Source: Dipteronia dyeriana (taxonomy: Eukaryota; Streptophyta; Magnoliopsida; Sapindales; Sapindaceae). From it: 64,000 bases of DNA. The stretch is from assembly GCA_032871835.1 (NCBI GenBank), contig CM065299.1, positions 79,882,204 to 79,946,203 on the forward strand. Direction: 5' to 3'. Below the pieces are notes generated by a model. The model was not told the DNA's origin, made no database searches, and saw only the letters and a list, made by a program, of their open reading frames with translations. Shown piece after piece: positions 46,526-58,451 of this stretch. A program made the translations under genes and the position numbers. Every line of letters begins with the position of its first letter. The first letter of the stretch is position 1.

Positions 46526-48000
46526 CGTAGTCAACCAAGTCTCCGGGGATTATCAAGAAAAAGAGGATAACATGATCGCTTACCTGAAACTGGTTCAACA
46601 ACTCAAGAGCAAGTTTAAAGGATTCAAAATCGAGCAGGTACCTCGACAACAAAATTGTCGAGCTGACGTCCTTGCCAAGATATCTGTAAATGGTGGCAAG
46701 ACCTTACCCCACAGGGTCCCTCTTCAAGTGATCCCCCTACCTAGCACAGTGGCAGGTAAGAAAACTTATACCTTGGATCGATAACCATACTGGATGGATC
46801 CAATAGCTGATTATCTACAAGATGGGAAACTTCCCGGAGAGCCCGACCAAGCTAGAAAAGTCAAAAGGCTCTCGGTCCAGTATTGTTTGGTGGATGGGCA
46901 CCTATACAGGAGGGGAAGATCTCTTCCTCTGCTCCGATGTTTACACCCTGAAGATGCCAAGTGTGCATTGAGAGAGGTTCATTGCGGGGAATGCGGAAAC
47001 CAAATTGGTGAGGAGGCTCTGGCTTATCAGGTACTCCGCATGGGGTATTATTGGCCAACCATCCATTAAGACGTAAAGAGCTTAGTGTGAACCTGTGAGG
47101 CATGCCAAAAGGCCATAAACTTGAGTCACCACCCCCCAGAGCTGTTGTCGTCCCTTAGCTCGCCATACCCCTTTGCTATGTGGGGAGTCGACTTGATCGG
47201 ACCGCTTCCTACTGCTCCTGGTCAAGCCAAGCATGCTATCGTGGCAATTGATTATTTTACAAGATGGGTCGAATTCGGACCGCTCTCCAAGATATCAGAA
47301 GAAAACACAACAAGGTTCATCAAAACTAATGTAGTTTACAGGTTCGGAACCCCTCTTGCCATTATAGCTAACCTCGAAAAGCAGTTTTACAATGGCTTAT
47401 TCGAAGAGTTTTACTAAGGCTTAGGAATCGACCTTCGGTTTGCTTCGGTAGCCCACCTCTAGACTAACGGGTTGGTGGAATCCACTAAAAAAACCATTAA
47501 GAGGCTGTTAAAGAAAAAGTTGCAGCAGAAAAAAGGCATATGGGTCGAGGAGCTTCCCGAGGTCCTCTAGCCGTACCACGAGGAGAACAGCCACCGGGGA
47601 AACCCCTTATTCTCTAGCCTTCAGGGTTGAAGCAGTCTTTCCTATCGAGCACAAACTGACCTTCTTTAGAATCCAACATTTTGAGCTAACGAGTAATGAA
47701 GGTAAGCTCCGAGCTAGCTTGGATCTTCTAGAAGAAAACCAAGATCGGATAGCTGAGAAGGTAGCAGTTTACCAGAGCAGGATTGCTAGATACTTTAACT
47801 GGAGAGTTAAAGCCTGAAGCTTTAAGAAAGGGGACCTAATTCTCAGGAAAGTGACTTTGATACCAAGAAAAGGTCGGACAGGATTCTGGGAAGGGTTCTA
47901 GGGCCCAACTGGGAAGGGCTGTACTTAGTAAAAGTGGCGATCCGCAAGGGGGCATACAAGCTCGAGGACATGAATGGCCTACTCATCGATCATACTTGGA
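46526..48000 (+). pseudogene. G2 second RNase H (C-terminal half) and integrase
   Basis: VVNQVSGDYQ and NMIAYLKLVQQLK through RQQNCRADVLAKIS are the end of the archaeal-type RNase H. The integrase zinc-binding region carries GECGNQIGEEALA, YYWPTIH and CEACQKA. Core: MWGVDLIGPLPTAPGQAKHA (Asp); NLEKQFYNGLF, where the SDNGRQF Asp is lost; GLVESTKKTIKRLL (Glu). C-terminal GDLILRKV and AYKLEDMNGLLIDH. Stops at ~47067, 47088, 47415 and later. Protease, RT, the first RNase H and half of the second were removed by the deletion at ~46525. Confidence 0.84.
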
Positions 48001-48004
48001 ATGC

Positions 48005-49390
48005 AAATCACTTTGGGGGGTGATAGCCCGACAAAGGCATCAGAAGGGCTATCTAGCTATTTCCTGGTCTCGAGATCTGGATGGCAACTATGCTCTTATA
48101 CTCATACTCTTCTTGGGGGTGGTAGCTCGACCAAGGCATCAGGAGGGCAATCTAGCTATTTTTTGATCTCGTGATCTGGATGGCGATTATGCTCTTACAC
48201 TCAGACTCTTCTTGAGGTGATAATCCGAATAAGGCATCAAGACGGTTATCTAGCTATTTCCTGGTCTAGAGATCTGGATGGAAACTACGCTTTTACACTC
48301 AGACCCTTCTTGGGGGGTGGTAGCCCTACCAAGGCATCAGAAGGGTTATCTAGCTATTTCCTGGTCTCGAGATCAGGATACACTCTGACCCTTCTTGTGG
48401 GGGTGGTATCCCGACCAAGGCATCAGGAGGGCTATCTAGCTATTTTCTGGTCTCGAGATCTGGATGGCAGCTATGCTCTTATACTCAGACCCATTCTTAA
48501 GGGTGGTAGCCGGACCAAGGCATTATGACGGCTATCTAGCTATTTCCTGGTCTCGAGATCTGGATGGCAACTATGCTCTTACACTCAGACCATTATTGGG
48601 GGGTGCTAGCCCGACCAAGGCATCAGAAGGGCTATCTAGCTATTTCCTTGGTCGGGCTACCACCCTGAGTATAAGAGCATAGTTGCCATCCAGATCTCGA
48701 GACCAGGAAATATCTAGATAGCCCTTATGATGCCTTGGTCGGGGCTACCACCCCCCTCCCCCCCAAAGAAGGGTCTAAGTGTAAGAGCATAGTTGTCATC
48801 CAGATCTCGAGACCAAGAAATAGCTAGATAGCCCTTCTGATGCCTTGGTCGGGCTACCACCCCCAAGAAGGGTCTAAGTATAAGAGCATAGTTTCCATCT
48901 AGATCTCGAGAGTAGGAAATAGCTAGATAGACCTCTTAATGCCTTGGTCGGGCTACCACACCCCCCCTCCCCAAGAAGGGTCTGAGTGTAAGAGCATAGT
49001 TGCCATCTCGATCTCGAGACCAGGAAATAGATAGATAGCCCTTCTGATGCCTTGGTCGGGCTACCACCCCTCCCCCCCAAGAAGGGTCTGAGTGTAAGAG
49101 CGTAGTTTCCATCCACATATCTAGACCAGGAAATAGCTAGATAGCCCTCATGATGCCTTGGTCGGATTATCACCCTCAAGAAGGGTCTGAGTGTAAGAAC
49201 ATAGTCGCCATCCAGATCACGAGATCAGGAAATAGCTAAAACAACCCTCGTGATACCTTGGACAAGTTACGACCCCCAAGAATGACTCAAGTTTAAGAGT
49301 GTGGTAGCCATCCCGATCTCCAGCCAAACAGAGGGCTAGGTAATTCTCATTGATACCTCACTCAGGATATAACCCCCTGGAATAGATCGA
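48005..49390. repeat. ~100-bp tandem repeats of G2 arranged as a head-to-head palindrome
   Basis: Seven forward units (landmark TAGCCCGACC near 48024, 48123, 48221, 48321, 48407, 48507, 48607) meet about seven inverted units (GGGCTACCAC near 48655, 48747, 48851, 48950, 49060, 49164, 49266) at about 48645. Each arm is ~640-740 bp. Units share CTATCTAGCTATTTCC and GAGATCTGGATGG with the G1 array. The half next to gene T has the orientation seen in G1; the half next to pol is the inverted one. Confidence 0.92.
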
Positions 49391-49399
49391 AGATGGAGG

Positions 49400-51884
49400 G
49401 CTAGGAATTCTCATTGCCCATCGACTGCTTGTTGCTCAGCTGGGTCCTCATCCAAGACTTCATTGACCACCGCCATAACCTCAGATGGTATGGTTGTATC
49501 AAGAAGATTGGTGATTGACTTTGGCATGCTCTCTCCCCCTGCTGTTTATTCCGTTGAAGTAATTTTAGAGGGGTCTCAGGTTTCCGTAAGATCTCCTTCT
49601 GGCTTCATGGGTAGAACCCCCGTCGAGGACTCTCCGGAGCCTGACGTTGGGAAGACGAGGGGGGGAGGAGGAAGGTCTAACCCAGCTGTTTGTTTCCCGG
49701 CTTCGGCCACGTTAGAGGGATCCAAGTCATCACCTAAGGGGCGAGACATCTCTGTGGCCTTGGCCAATATCTCCTCCATATTCCAGTTAGCAATAATTGA
49801 TAGGTCAAAGGAGAGAGGAGGGCTTCAGGGACCTGGTAGGAAGCCTAGAAGTAACCTTCGCTGAAGGATGCATCCACCTCGATATGGAGCTTGGCAATCC
49901 GGGTATGCATATCTTGATTCTCAGTATCCAGATTCTTGGCTATAGCATTCCAGGAGTCTCTCTGCCTAGCCCGCTGTTTTGACTTGAGGGCTTCTTGGTC
50001 AAAGGATCTTTTCATCCTCTCAAGGTCACAATGAAGCTCGCTCAGTTCAGTCTCCATTTCCTTCTGATTGGAAGTCATCTCCTCTATAAGAGACCAAGCT
50101 TGTGCGAGCCTTTCAGTTTCAGCTTCAGCTTCAGCGTGGGTAGCCCGATCACGGAGAAGGGATACATGTCGACCCATTGCGACATTAAACTTGAAAGCCT
50201 GAAAAATAAGAAACAAAGGTTAGAGAGCAATCAAAGTTCGTAATCACTGGAAAAAATAAAGGCAATGACTACCTCAGCCAGGAGAGCAGACCCCTTAGTA
50301 AGCATGATGTGCACAGGCATTGAAGCCATCCTGGAAAGCCCGCTACCCGGGTAAGACATAATAAACTACTTTAGACCTCGTTCTAACCAATCGAGCCCGA
50401 TTGATGGTGGAGGCGAGAAGGGGGAGTCTCAAGAATACCAGCATCGGGGATCCCCAGAGCCTGAACTGATTAGGGCACAGGTGGGTCGGTTGGAGCAGTG
50501 GGTAATGTAACTGGAAGAGCGATAACTGTAGCGGGGATCGCTGATGAAGGGGTAGATATGGTCGTATTAGCAACCTAGGAAGCATGACCTCCTTTGATTA
50601 ACGCCTTGGAAGCCTGCGACGAAAGAATAGCCATTATGGACCTAGCTTGGGTAGGAGATGGAGATGGAGATGGAGCTGAAGCAGGTGAAGCAGCAGCTGG
50701 AAAGGTAGGCCCCCCTTTCTCCAAGGTAATCGAGAAGATCCCTGGGACAATCTAGCAGGAGGGGTCCAGGTCCGAGCTTGCTGAGCTTCACGGGAAGCTG
50801 GAGCAACAACAAAAACTGTTAAAAAAAAAAGAAAAAAGATGTAAGAAGCAAGCCAGCTAACAGATCAAAGCATAATAACTTGAGATCACTTACAAGGGGT
50901 AGCATCGGAGATTCACAGATATTGATTCACCTAGCGTGAATCAAAGGGATCAGCGGTGGGATACTTCAAATTCAGATAGTTCCTGGCAAGGATTGCTCTC
51001 AACACCGTTTCAGATTTAGCAGGCAAGGAGTCTCGATCCCATGCTTGTTTATCATTGAAAGTCGTGGAGACCTTGAACTCATACCCAATAAAGAAGATCG
51101 AGCTTCCCCAATCATCGTCGGCCAGTATCCATTCCTCCTTCCAGGCTGGATCCTTCCTTGAAGCTCCAGGGATGATGAAGTTAAGCTTGTTCTTAGCCTT
51201 GGCATAGAATTGACCTCAAGGGACCCCGGCCAGACTCCCGATTTGGAAGAGGAAAGCCAACTCCTCTGCTCTGGGTTCCTGGGTTATCTTGTTGAGCTTA
51301 CACTGCTCCCTCCACAGCACAAAGAAGTTGATTAGGTGCCTTCAGAAGCCAGGCGTCAACTGGAGAGAAGCTAGTTGAAGGGCATTGAGGGCTCGCCGCA
51401 AGGTAGGATGATGGGGAAGCTTGACCCCACTCTCGAGGGCCGCCACGTGAATTAGAAGGATTCCCTTGGGAGGGTTAAAGACGTCATAGTCTCTATAAGG
51501 AATGACGAGGGAGAGGCTGTCAGGAATACCGTACTTAGATCTTATATGATTGAGGGAGTCCGGGTCAACAGTGAAATTGGGGATGACCCTAAAGTAATAC
51601 TGTGGAAGCCCCGTCGGAAAAGGACAAACTACCGTGACATGACCCCTCCTAGCGATGTCGTCCCTCTCTCCTACATCAGAGTCTTCATCAACCAAGTTTA
51701 GAGGGTTGTCAGGTGGATTTGAGAAGCCGGAGCCAATTGAGACGTTCCTACTAAAACGACGGTGCTGACGGGCTAGGGAAGAATCCTTGTAGCTCAAGAT
51801 TCCTCGCACCCATTTCTGAGAAACTAAGTTAGAGCCGCCAGTGCTCTTGACCAGGGATTCAATACTATCAGAAGAGTTTGACAT
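49400..51884 (-). pseudogene. Gene T of element G2: near full-length spliced antisense gene
   Basis: The only copy here with its N-terminus. ATG at 51882-51884 (MSNSSDSIESLVKSTGG), then WVRGILSYKD, FRVIPNFTVDPD, YGIPDSLSLVIPYRDYDVF, KGILLIHVAALESG, LRRALNALQLA and FYAKAKNKLNF. Intron 1 is 50893-50816 (GTAAGT...CAG, 78 nt); intron 2 is 50272-50199 (GTAGTC...CAG, 74 nt). Exon 3 starts AFKFNVAMGRHVS and forms a long coiled coil (LERMKRSFDQEALKSKQRARQRD) ending FSEGYF, then an acidic tail (VMAVVNEVLDEDPAEQQ). Stops at 51342 and about 51217 look like TGG and CGA turned into TGA. Cellular role unknown; no catalytic motif seen. Confidence 0.85.
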
Positions 51885-52008
51885 TGCTGAATGAGGAGAA
51901 CTTGAAGGTAGATGAAAGACAGTGGTGAGGTTAGAAAAGATAGCGAGAGAGAGGAAGTATGAAAATTTGAAAGTGGAGGGATGCGTGAAGAAGAGGCAAT
52001 GAGTTTGA

Positions 52009-52018
52009 GTTTAAATAG
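52009..52018 (-). promoter_or_regulatory. Candidate TATA box of gene T in G2
   Basis: Minus strand CTATTTAAAC, about 125 bp upstream of the gene T start codon and with no upstream ATG read in frame. A transcript starting ~30 bp downstream would leave a ~95-bp leader. This suggests gene T has its own promoter. Supported by motif and position only. Confidence 0.5.
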
Positions 52019-52123
52019 AGGTTAGGGTTATAATGACGTTGGTGACATCCTCGAGAAGATCGCCTCGAGTAGCAGAGAGGGTCGTAACGCACCCAGTTTT
52101 TTCAAGGAGCACACCAATCCAAG

Positions 52124-52759
52124 CGTAGGGAAAAACAATTCAAAATGCAACGAAAGTGCGAGAAAATTAAAATTAGGGTTTGCGTATAAACAAAAAAAAT
52201 TCCCTTTTATGCAACGAGAACCTTAACCCTAGATTAATTAACGTATATAAAAGTCTCGTACTTTTTTCTAGTGACGATTGAACAAGCGTCGAATTGATTC
52301 CGCAAGATCTTCCAATCCAATCACGAACGTGAATCACCTAGGAGTGTGGGCTCCTTTTCTTTAAATTGTATACCTGAGGATGGAGACCAAACAAAATATT
52401 TTCTTTGTTAGTTACAAATATCCTCCAAGAGAAAAAATCCAAGAACGTTCGGACACTTGTGAATTATAAATCAACATGATTGAAACTCACGTGAACCTTG
52501 ATTCAATGTTGTACACAAAACCCTTATGATGTAAAGGATACTAGTGTACTATTGAAAACAAAAACGTTCCCTTTTTTTTTTCTTCTTGGTCGAATTCACA
52601 CACTATTGTTTAGAGATGATTGAATTTTGTTTAAAGTAAAATCATAATTTTCTCCCTCAAAATTCCTATGATGGCCAAATTCTTCTCTTAGAAAAATAGG
52701 GATGGCCGAAATTCTCCTCTCAATTGCCTTTTTTTTTTTGGGCTGGCCGAATTTCTTAT

Positions 52760-52796
<37 letters not shown>

Positions 52797-54552
52797 CATA
52801 AATCCTCTCCTAAGAAGAATTTACTTGGTTGGCAAGAATCATTTTCTTAGGTGGATTTATTGGGTAGTTAAGATTCCTTATCTAAACGGAAATCTATCCT
52901 CTCCTATATACACATGGGCTGGTCGAATTTCTCTTTGATATAGATTAGGAGAGTTAATTCTTTCCTAAGAGGGATTTACTTGATAGACAAGAACCCTATA
53001 CTTAGGTAGATTTACTTGGTGACCAAGAATCCTTTTCCAAAAGGAATTCTTTCCTACACCAAGACTCCTAATCCAACTCAATAGTGTATTTGTAACCATA
53101 ATAAAGACTTCTTAATTTGATTAGATAAATAATTCCTTTTATAATTATTTATCTGCTTATCAAATATAGTCTTTAATATTAACTATACTACCAACAATAG
53201 TATAGTTTTAGGAGACCATCTCCCACTAAGAAAAAAATTTTGACTTTTAATTAAATAATTAATTAATTTCCATTTAATTAAATAATAAAATAAAAATAAT
53301 ATATTTAAGCTATTCTTAATAGCCTTGCTGCCCATACCATATATATGGGCCATATATTATTTTTCTTATTTTATTAAATCCATTGGACCTTAATAAAAAG
53401 TCCGCATGTGAACTAGACCTATTCTTACAAAAAGAAACAAGTTCTCATGCCTTAATACAATTCTAGATGGACCGTAAATTGGTCCGGTAGAATATATCAA
53501 GTGATATATGCAAGTTCGTGTGGATTGGAGATCATGGCGGGCTATCTAAATTTAAGCTCCAATAGACACAACCCAATCACAATCAATAAATGATTCACTT
53601 AGGTCCGATCTATTTAATTTTAGTTCATTCCACTAAAGAACTAAAATTGAACTCTTAAATAAAGAGTTGATGTCACTCACTCATACCCTAGACAACCTTA
53701 TTGGAGAAAGTGTATCCTCGTGAAGAATATCAGTAATAACCAAGAGCTCAAAGACCGCCTATAGCTCTCCAAGTTACCATATTTACTCATATGACCACAT
53801 TTTGAACATGGATATTTTGACTTGTCCAGAAGCCATGTTTTAATAGACACTATTGAAAACTTAACGTTAAAATTTAATATCTAATACCTCAAAACATCCA
53901 TATGATGGTATTCTACTCTCCATCAATAAATGGATCCACGTTGTCCATATCTATAAATGAAGTCCTTTATCGGTTAACAAATGAATACCACCAAACTATC
54001 GAGGATAGACTATGTTATATAATCGTACTCATTGATAGCTCAAATGATAACACTTGCAACCATAAGTCCATCATTTATCTCAGGATTGAGATAGACTCTC
54101 CGATTGTCTTCAAATGAAAACTTTTATTCATTGACGGTTCTAGATAAAGTATTTCATTTTGATCCTATTCAATGCACCCAGTGCACTAGATTCTTTTGTC
54201 CAAAGACACCACACTTTGATGATTTTAGACTCATCATAACACATTTGATCCCACTCAAATGCTAGCAAACGAATCTATAACTTTGACAAGATAAAGGCGC
54301 CCAACCTTTTATCTTAAATTGTGAATATTATTCAAGAATAACTAAAGAATTGTGTCTACCTCATACATATCTAGATGTATGAACAATTCTTCTTTTCTCA
54401 TAGTCCTTTGACCTTATGATTATTTACTTTTGACAATTATAATAATTAAACTATAAATGCAATAAGATTTGTTAAACTATAAATCACTTTATTTATATGA
54501 AAAGATTGTTAATTATTATATTACACTCTTGCTATCGAGCATAATCCAAACA
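52124..54552 (-). repeat. 3' LTR of copia D
   Basis: 2429 bp; the outer end reads CGTAGGG where the partner has TGTAGGG. Contains five copies of a GGCCGAATT-like motif (52588-52926), an (AT)n tract (52763-52793) and a degenerate ~40-bp repeat (CCTAAGAAGGATTTACTTGG type, 52810-53040) with one unit more than the 5' LTR. Confidence 0.92.
52763..52793. repeat. (AT)n microsatellite in 3' LTR of copia D
   Basis: Short CACA followed by about 14 AT units; in the partner LTR the CA part is expanded (60458-60499). Confidence 0.93.
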
Positions 54553-54563
54553 ATCTCTCACTT
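54553..54563 (-). other. Polypurine tract of copia D
   Basis: Minus strand AAGTGAGAGAT directly before the LTR start TGTTTGGATT. Confidence 0.85.
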
Positions 54564-54566
54564 GCT

Positions 54567-56084
54567 CTATAGCAAATGTGTCATATCTCTTATCCCCATG
54601 TTTTCTAGATGCCCATCAAAACTCTTTTGTGGAAGAGCCTTTGTAAAGGGATCCGCTAGATTTTCTACTGACGCGATCTAGGTATTAGTCACGTCACCCC
54701 TATGCACAATTTCCCTCAGAAGGTAATACTTTTGTTCAATGTGTTTCCCTCTCTTATGACTTCTTGGTTCTCTCGAATTAGCCACTGCTCCACTATTGTC
54801 ACAATAGATAGTGATCTGCTTATTCGCATCAGGAACCACTTCCAAATCAATCAGAAATTGGCGGAGCCAGGCAGCCTCTTTAGCATCCTCGCATGCGGCA
54901 ACATACTCGGCTTCCATGGTGGAATCGGCAATACAAGATTGCTTGATACTCCTCCATATGACTGTCCCTCCTCCAATAGTAAACACAGATCCAGATGTTA
55001 ATCTCCTGGAGTCAGAATCTGACTGAAAATCAGAATCTGTATACCCAACGAGAATTAAATCCCCTCCAGAGTATACAAGCATATAATCTCTCATTCTCCT
55101 AAGATACTTGAAAATATGTTTGACTGTCGTCCAGTGATCAAGACCAGGCTTCGATTTAAACCTGCTAACTATGCCTACAGCAAAACAAATATCTGGTCTA
55201 GTGCAGAGCATTGCATACATGAGACTTTCAACTGCCGATGCATATGGAACCCTACTCATGAATTGCTCTTCATGCTCATTCTTAGGAACTTGTTCCTTAG
55301 AAAGTTTGATTCCATGTCTGAAATGTAACATACCTTTCTTGGAATCTTGCATGGAAAACCTAGACAAGATTTTATCTATGTATGAAGCTTGGGATAATGC
55401 AATCGTTCTATTCTTTCTATCCCTTATGACTTGGATGCCAAGAATATAACTTGTTTTTTCCTAAGTCCTTCATATCAAATTGTTTTGCTAACCATTATTT
55501 TATTGATGTCAATACACCTACATCGTTTCCGATGAGTAGTATATCATCAACGTAAAGAACTAGGAAAACCAACTTGTCACTTTTAATCCTTTTGTATACA
55601 CAAGGTTCATCAAGGTTTTGAATAAATCCAAAAATTTTCACAGCTTGATAGAACCTTATGTTCTAGGATCTGGATGCTTGCTTCAATCCATATATGGATC
55701 TTTGCAACTTGCATACCCTTTCCTCTTGGCCCTTTTCAATGAATCCTTCTAGTTGCATCATGTAGATGCTTTCGTCAAGACTTCCATTAAGGAAAGTTGT
55801 CTTGACGTCCATTTGCCAAATCTTTAGGTCTAGATATGCCGCAATGGATAAGAGTATCCTAACGGATTTAAGCATGTCACATGAGAGAAGGTTTCTTTAT
55901 AATCGACACCTTCCTTCTGTGTATAACCTTTAGCTACCAATCTAGCTTTAAAGGTTTCCACCTTTCTATCCATTCCTCTATTCCTCTTGTATACCCACTT
56001 GTACCCGATGGGTTTTATCCCTTTAGGCAAGTCTACAAGAGACCAGACTTTGTTTTTGAACATAGATTCAATTTCGGATTTCAT
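54567..56084 (-). pseudogene. Copia D reverse transcriptase and RNase H
   Basis: [35 protein letters not shown], a frame change near 55875, then QMDVKTTFLNGSLDES, SIYGLKQASRS and LYVDDILLIGNDVG near 55530-55560. A frameshift follows, then an open frame of ~229 codons (55367-54678): FRHGIKLSKEQ, SRVPYASAV, YTDSDFQSD, STMEAEYVAACE, YCDNSGAVA and HIEQKYYLLREIV. RNase H catalytic residues are intact. The frame ends at 54567 after the KSFDGHLENMG motif. Confidence 0.88.
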
Positions 56085-56290
56085 TGCCTTTTGCCAATGG
56101 TGACAATCAACATCTTCTATTGTTTCCTTGTACGTCTAGATATCATCGTCGTCTAGAAGATTCTCTACAGATTCTCTAGACCGATGTATCTCTCGGGTTG
56201 TCTAACAACCCTCCCACTACGGTGAGGTATGGTAGATTGTTGATCTTGTGTTGGTACGGAACTTACAATTGGGCTTGGTTGCGAAACCTC

Positions 56291-57190
56291 TTATGGAATT
56301 GTATCTCCTAAAAGTTCATTCAGGACAATTTTAGGCCCAAAATTATTCATATAGTCCTTTTCCACAAATTTTGTATTTGTCGAAACATATACTTTAAGAT
56401 CTGAAGGACTATAAAAATAATATCCGTTTGTTTCTTTTGGATACCCTACAAATATGTATTTTTCTGAACGGGACTCCATCTTTTCTGTCTTTCCTTTTAA
56501 CACGTGCGCAGGACATTCAAATATCCTTAAGTGTTGCAAACTAAGATTTCGTCCGGTCCACAACTCATGCGGTGTTTTAGGAACCAACTTAGATGGTACA
56601 TCGTTTAGAATGTATATTGCAGTTTGTAAAGCATATCCCTAAAAAGAATTAATGAGCGTTGAATAACTCAACATAGACCTAACCATGTCCAAAAGAGTTA
56701 TATTTCTTCTTTCTGCCACCACATTTTGTTGAGGTGTGCCTGGTGCAGAAAACTGAGAAATTATTCCAGTATCAATAAGATATTGCTGAAACTCACCAGA
56801 TAGATATTCTCCACCACGATCGGACCTCAAGATTTTTATGTGTTTCTCAAGCTGATTTTCTACTTCAGCTTTAAATGCTTTGAACATATCAAAAGCATCT
56901 GACTTATGTCTCATGAGATACACATAGCCAAATCTTGAGTGATCATTCGTGAAAGTAATGAAGTACTCATACCCACCTCTAGCTTGAATGCTCATAGGTT
57001 CACACACATCAGTGTGTATCAATCCTAAACATTCGATGGCTCTTGCACCTTTGGTCATAAACGACCTTTTGGTCATTTTACCTTCCAAACAAGATTCACA
57101 AGTTGGTAGATCATCAACCTTTAAGTCACTCAGAGGTCCGTCACTTACCAATCTTTTAATCCTATTAAGGTTAATATGACCTAAGCGCAA
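56291..57190 (-). pseudogene. Copia D integrase
   Basis: Zinc-binding MRLGHINLNRIKRL and CESCLEGKMTKRSF. Acidic residues: LIHTDVCEPMSI, ILRSDRGGEYLS and VAERRNITLLDM. A single stop at ~56639 (TGG to TAG in SFWGYAL) separates this from the frame 56587-56291 (TPHELWTGRN, RIFECPAHVLKG, YYFYSPSDLKVYV). The first frame is open for ~183 codons. Confidence 0.88.
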
Positions 57191-57193
57191 ATG

Positions 57194-57660
57194 TCATACG
57201 TAGGTTTCATCTTTTGATAATTTTACTCTTTCATGATTAGGTTCTGTTGATTCCATGTCTAACAAGTGAGAGATATTTCCATACAAATAGAATAACCCAT
57301 TTTCCGATGTACCTTTGCAAATAATTTTGTCATTCTTACTAATAATAAAAGCTTTAACATAAGTAACCGAATAACCAAATTTATTTAAACAAGAAACTGA
57401 AATTAAATTCCTCTTGAATTGAGGTACATAATAAACGTCTATTAAATCCAAATGCCTATAAGAATCTAAACTAATTCTAATATCTCACACTGAACTAGCA
57501 GACACTAATGCTCCATTGCCTAAACGTAAATTGAATTCGTTTTCATTAAGCCTTCTCTTTTCCTTAAACCCCTGTAAGGAAAAACAAATATGATTAGTGG
57601 CTCCGGAGTCTATGATCCAAGAATCCATTAGAATCCACTAAAAAACATGTTTCAAGATAA
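57194..57660 (-). pseudogene. Copia D protease region
   Basis: Minus strand SWIIDSGATNHIC near 57600-57640 gives the D-S-G active site. Downstream LIDVYYVPQFKRNLISVS and GYSVTYVKAFI lie in 57451-57194. A frame change and a stop separate the two. Confidence 0.8.
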
Positions 57661-58451
57661 TTAATATTACCTTCTTCCTTTTTGTCTTGAGACTTTGGGC
57701 AATTTCTTTTCCAATGTCCCTTTTCACTACAAAGGAAACACTTCCCTTTGATCTTGGTTACTTTCTTTGTCTCCTTCTTTGTAGGTCCTAGTTGCTTTTT
57801 CTTCTGTTGTTTCTTGGCCTTCTTACAGGTCTTAACAGTAGCAAATTTACCTACGGTATGAATCTCTTAACCCTTGCCTTTCACAAGGATTTTTTTCGCG
57901 CTTTGAACATCTTACATCAGGCCTTGCAAGGTGTAGTCCAACTTGAATTGATCAAAGGAATCCGACAATGAGTTGACAATCATGTCAATTTTGGTCTCAC
58001 CATCTATCCCAGCACCATTCAGTTCAGTAATGTTGAGATGTGCTATGACTTTCATCATGTGATCTTTCACAACCTATCCAGGTTTCATCCTAAGATTCAT
58101 AAAAGCATTCAGTGCCTCTCTCTTAGTCGTCCTAGACCTCATAGCAAACATCTCCTCTAGAGACATCATTATATCGGCAGCAGTCTCCATTCCTTCATGT
58201 TGCTGTTGCAACACGTCGGAGATGGTGGCCATAATGTAACATTTAGCCATCTCATCAGAAGACTCCCACTGCTGGTACTCATCTCTTTGCTCCTGAGTAG
58301 ATTCATTAGTAGGAGTATGTGGTTTAGGAGTACACAAAACGAACTTATGCTTTTCGGATTGCAATAAAAGCCCAATTTTCCTTTTCCATGTGACATAATT
58401 ATCACAAGTTAAAGTATTATCTTTAAGAATGTTGATTAGGGATGGGGTCAT
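57661..58451 (-). pseudogene. Copia D gag with zinc knuckle
   Basis: ATG at 58449-58451 (MTPSLINILKDNTLTCDNY). TISDVLQQQHEGMETAADI, SLEEMFAMRSRTTKREA and NAFMNLRMKPG follow, then a stop. VNSLSDSFDQFKLDY, Lys-rich KKAKKQQKKKQLG and the knuckle CFLCSEKGHWKRNC (CX2CX4HX4C) near 57710-57750 come next. C has lost this knuckle. Confidence 0.85.

Noticed and set aside
48005..49390. CRISPR-like regular repeats
   Set aside because: Repeats are ~100 bp and contiguous with no unique spacers, in a plant retrotransposon; it is a tandem array.
49463..49864. 133-codon plus-strand frame
   Set aside because: Antisense of gene T exon 3, whose minus-strand reading is conserved in other copies.
52119..52123. 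Target duplication for copia D
   Set aside because: CCAAG on the left and TCAAT on the right agree at three of five bases only; not strong enough to call.
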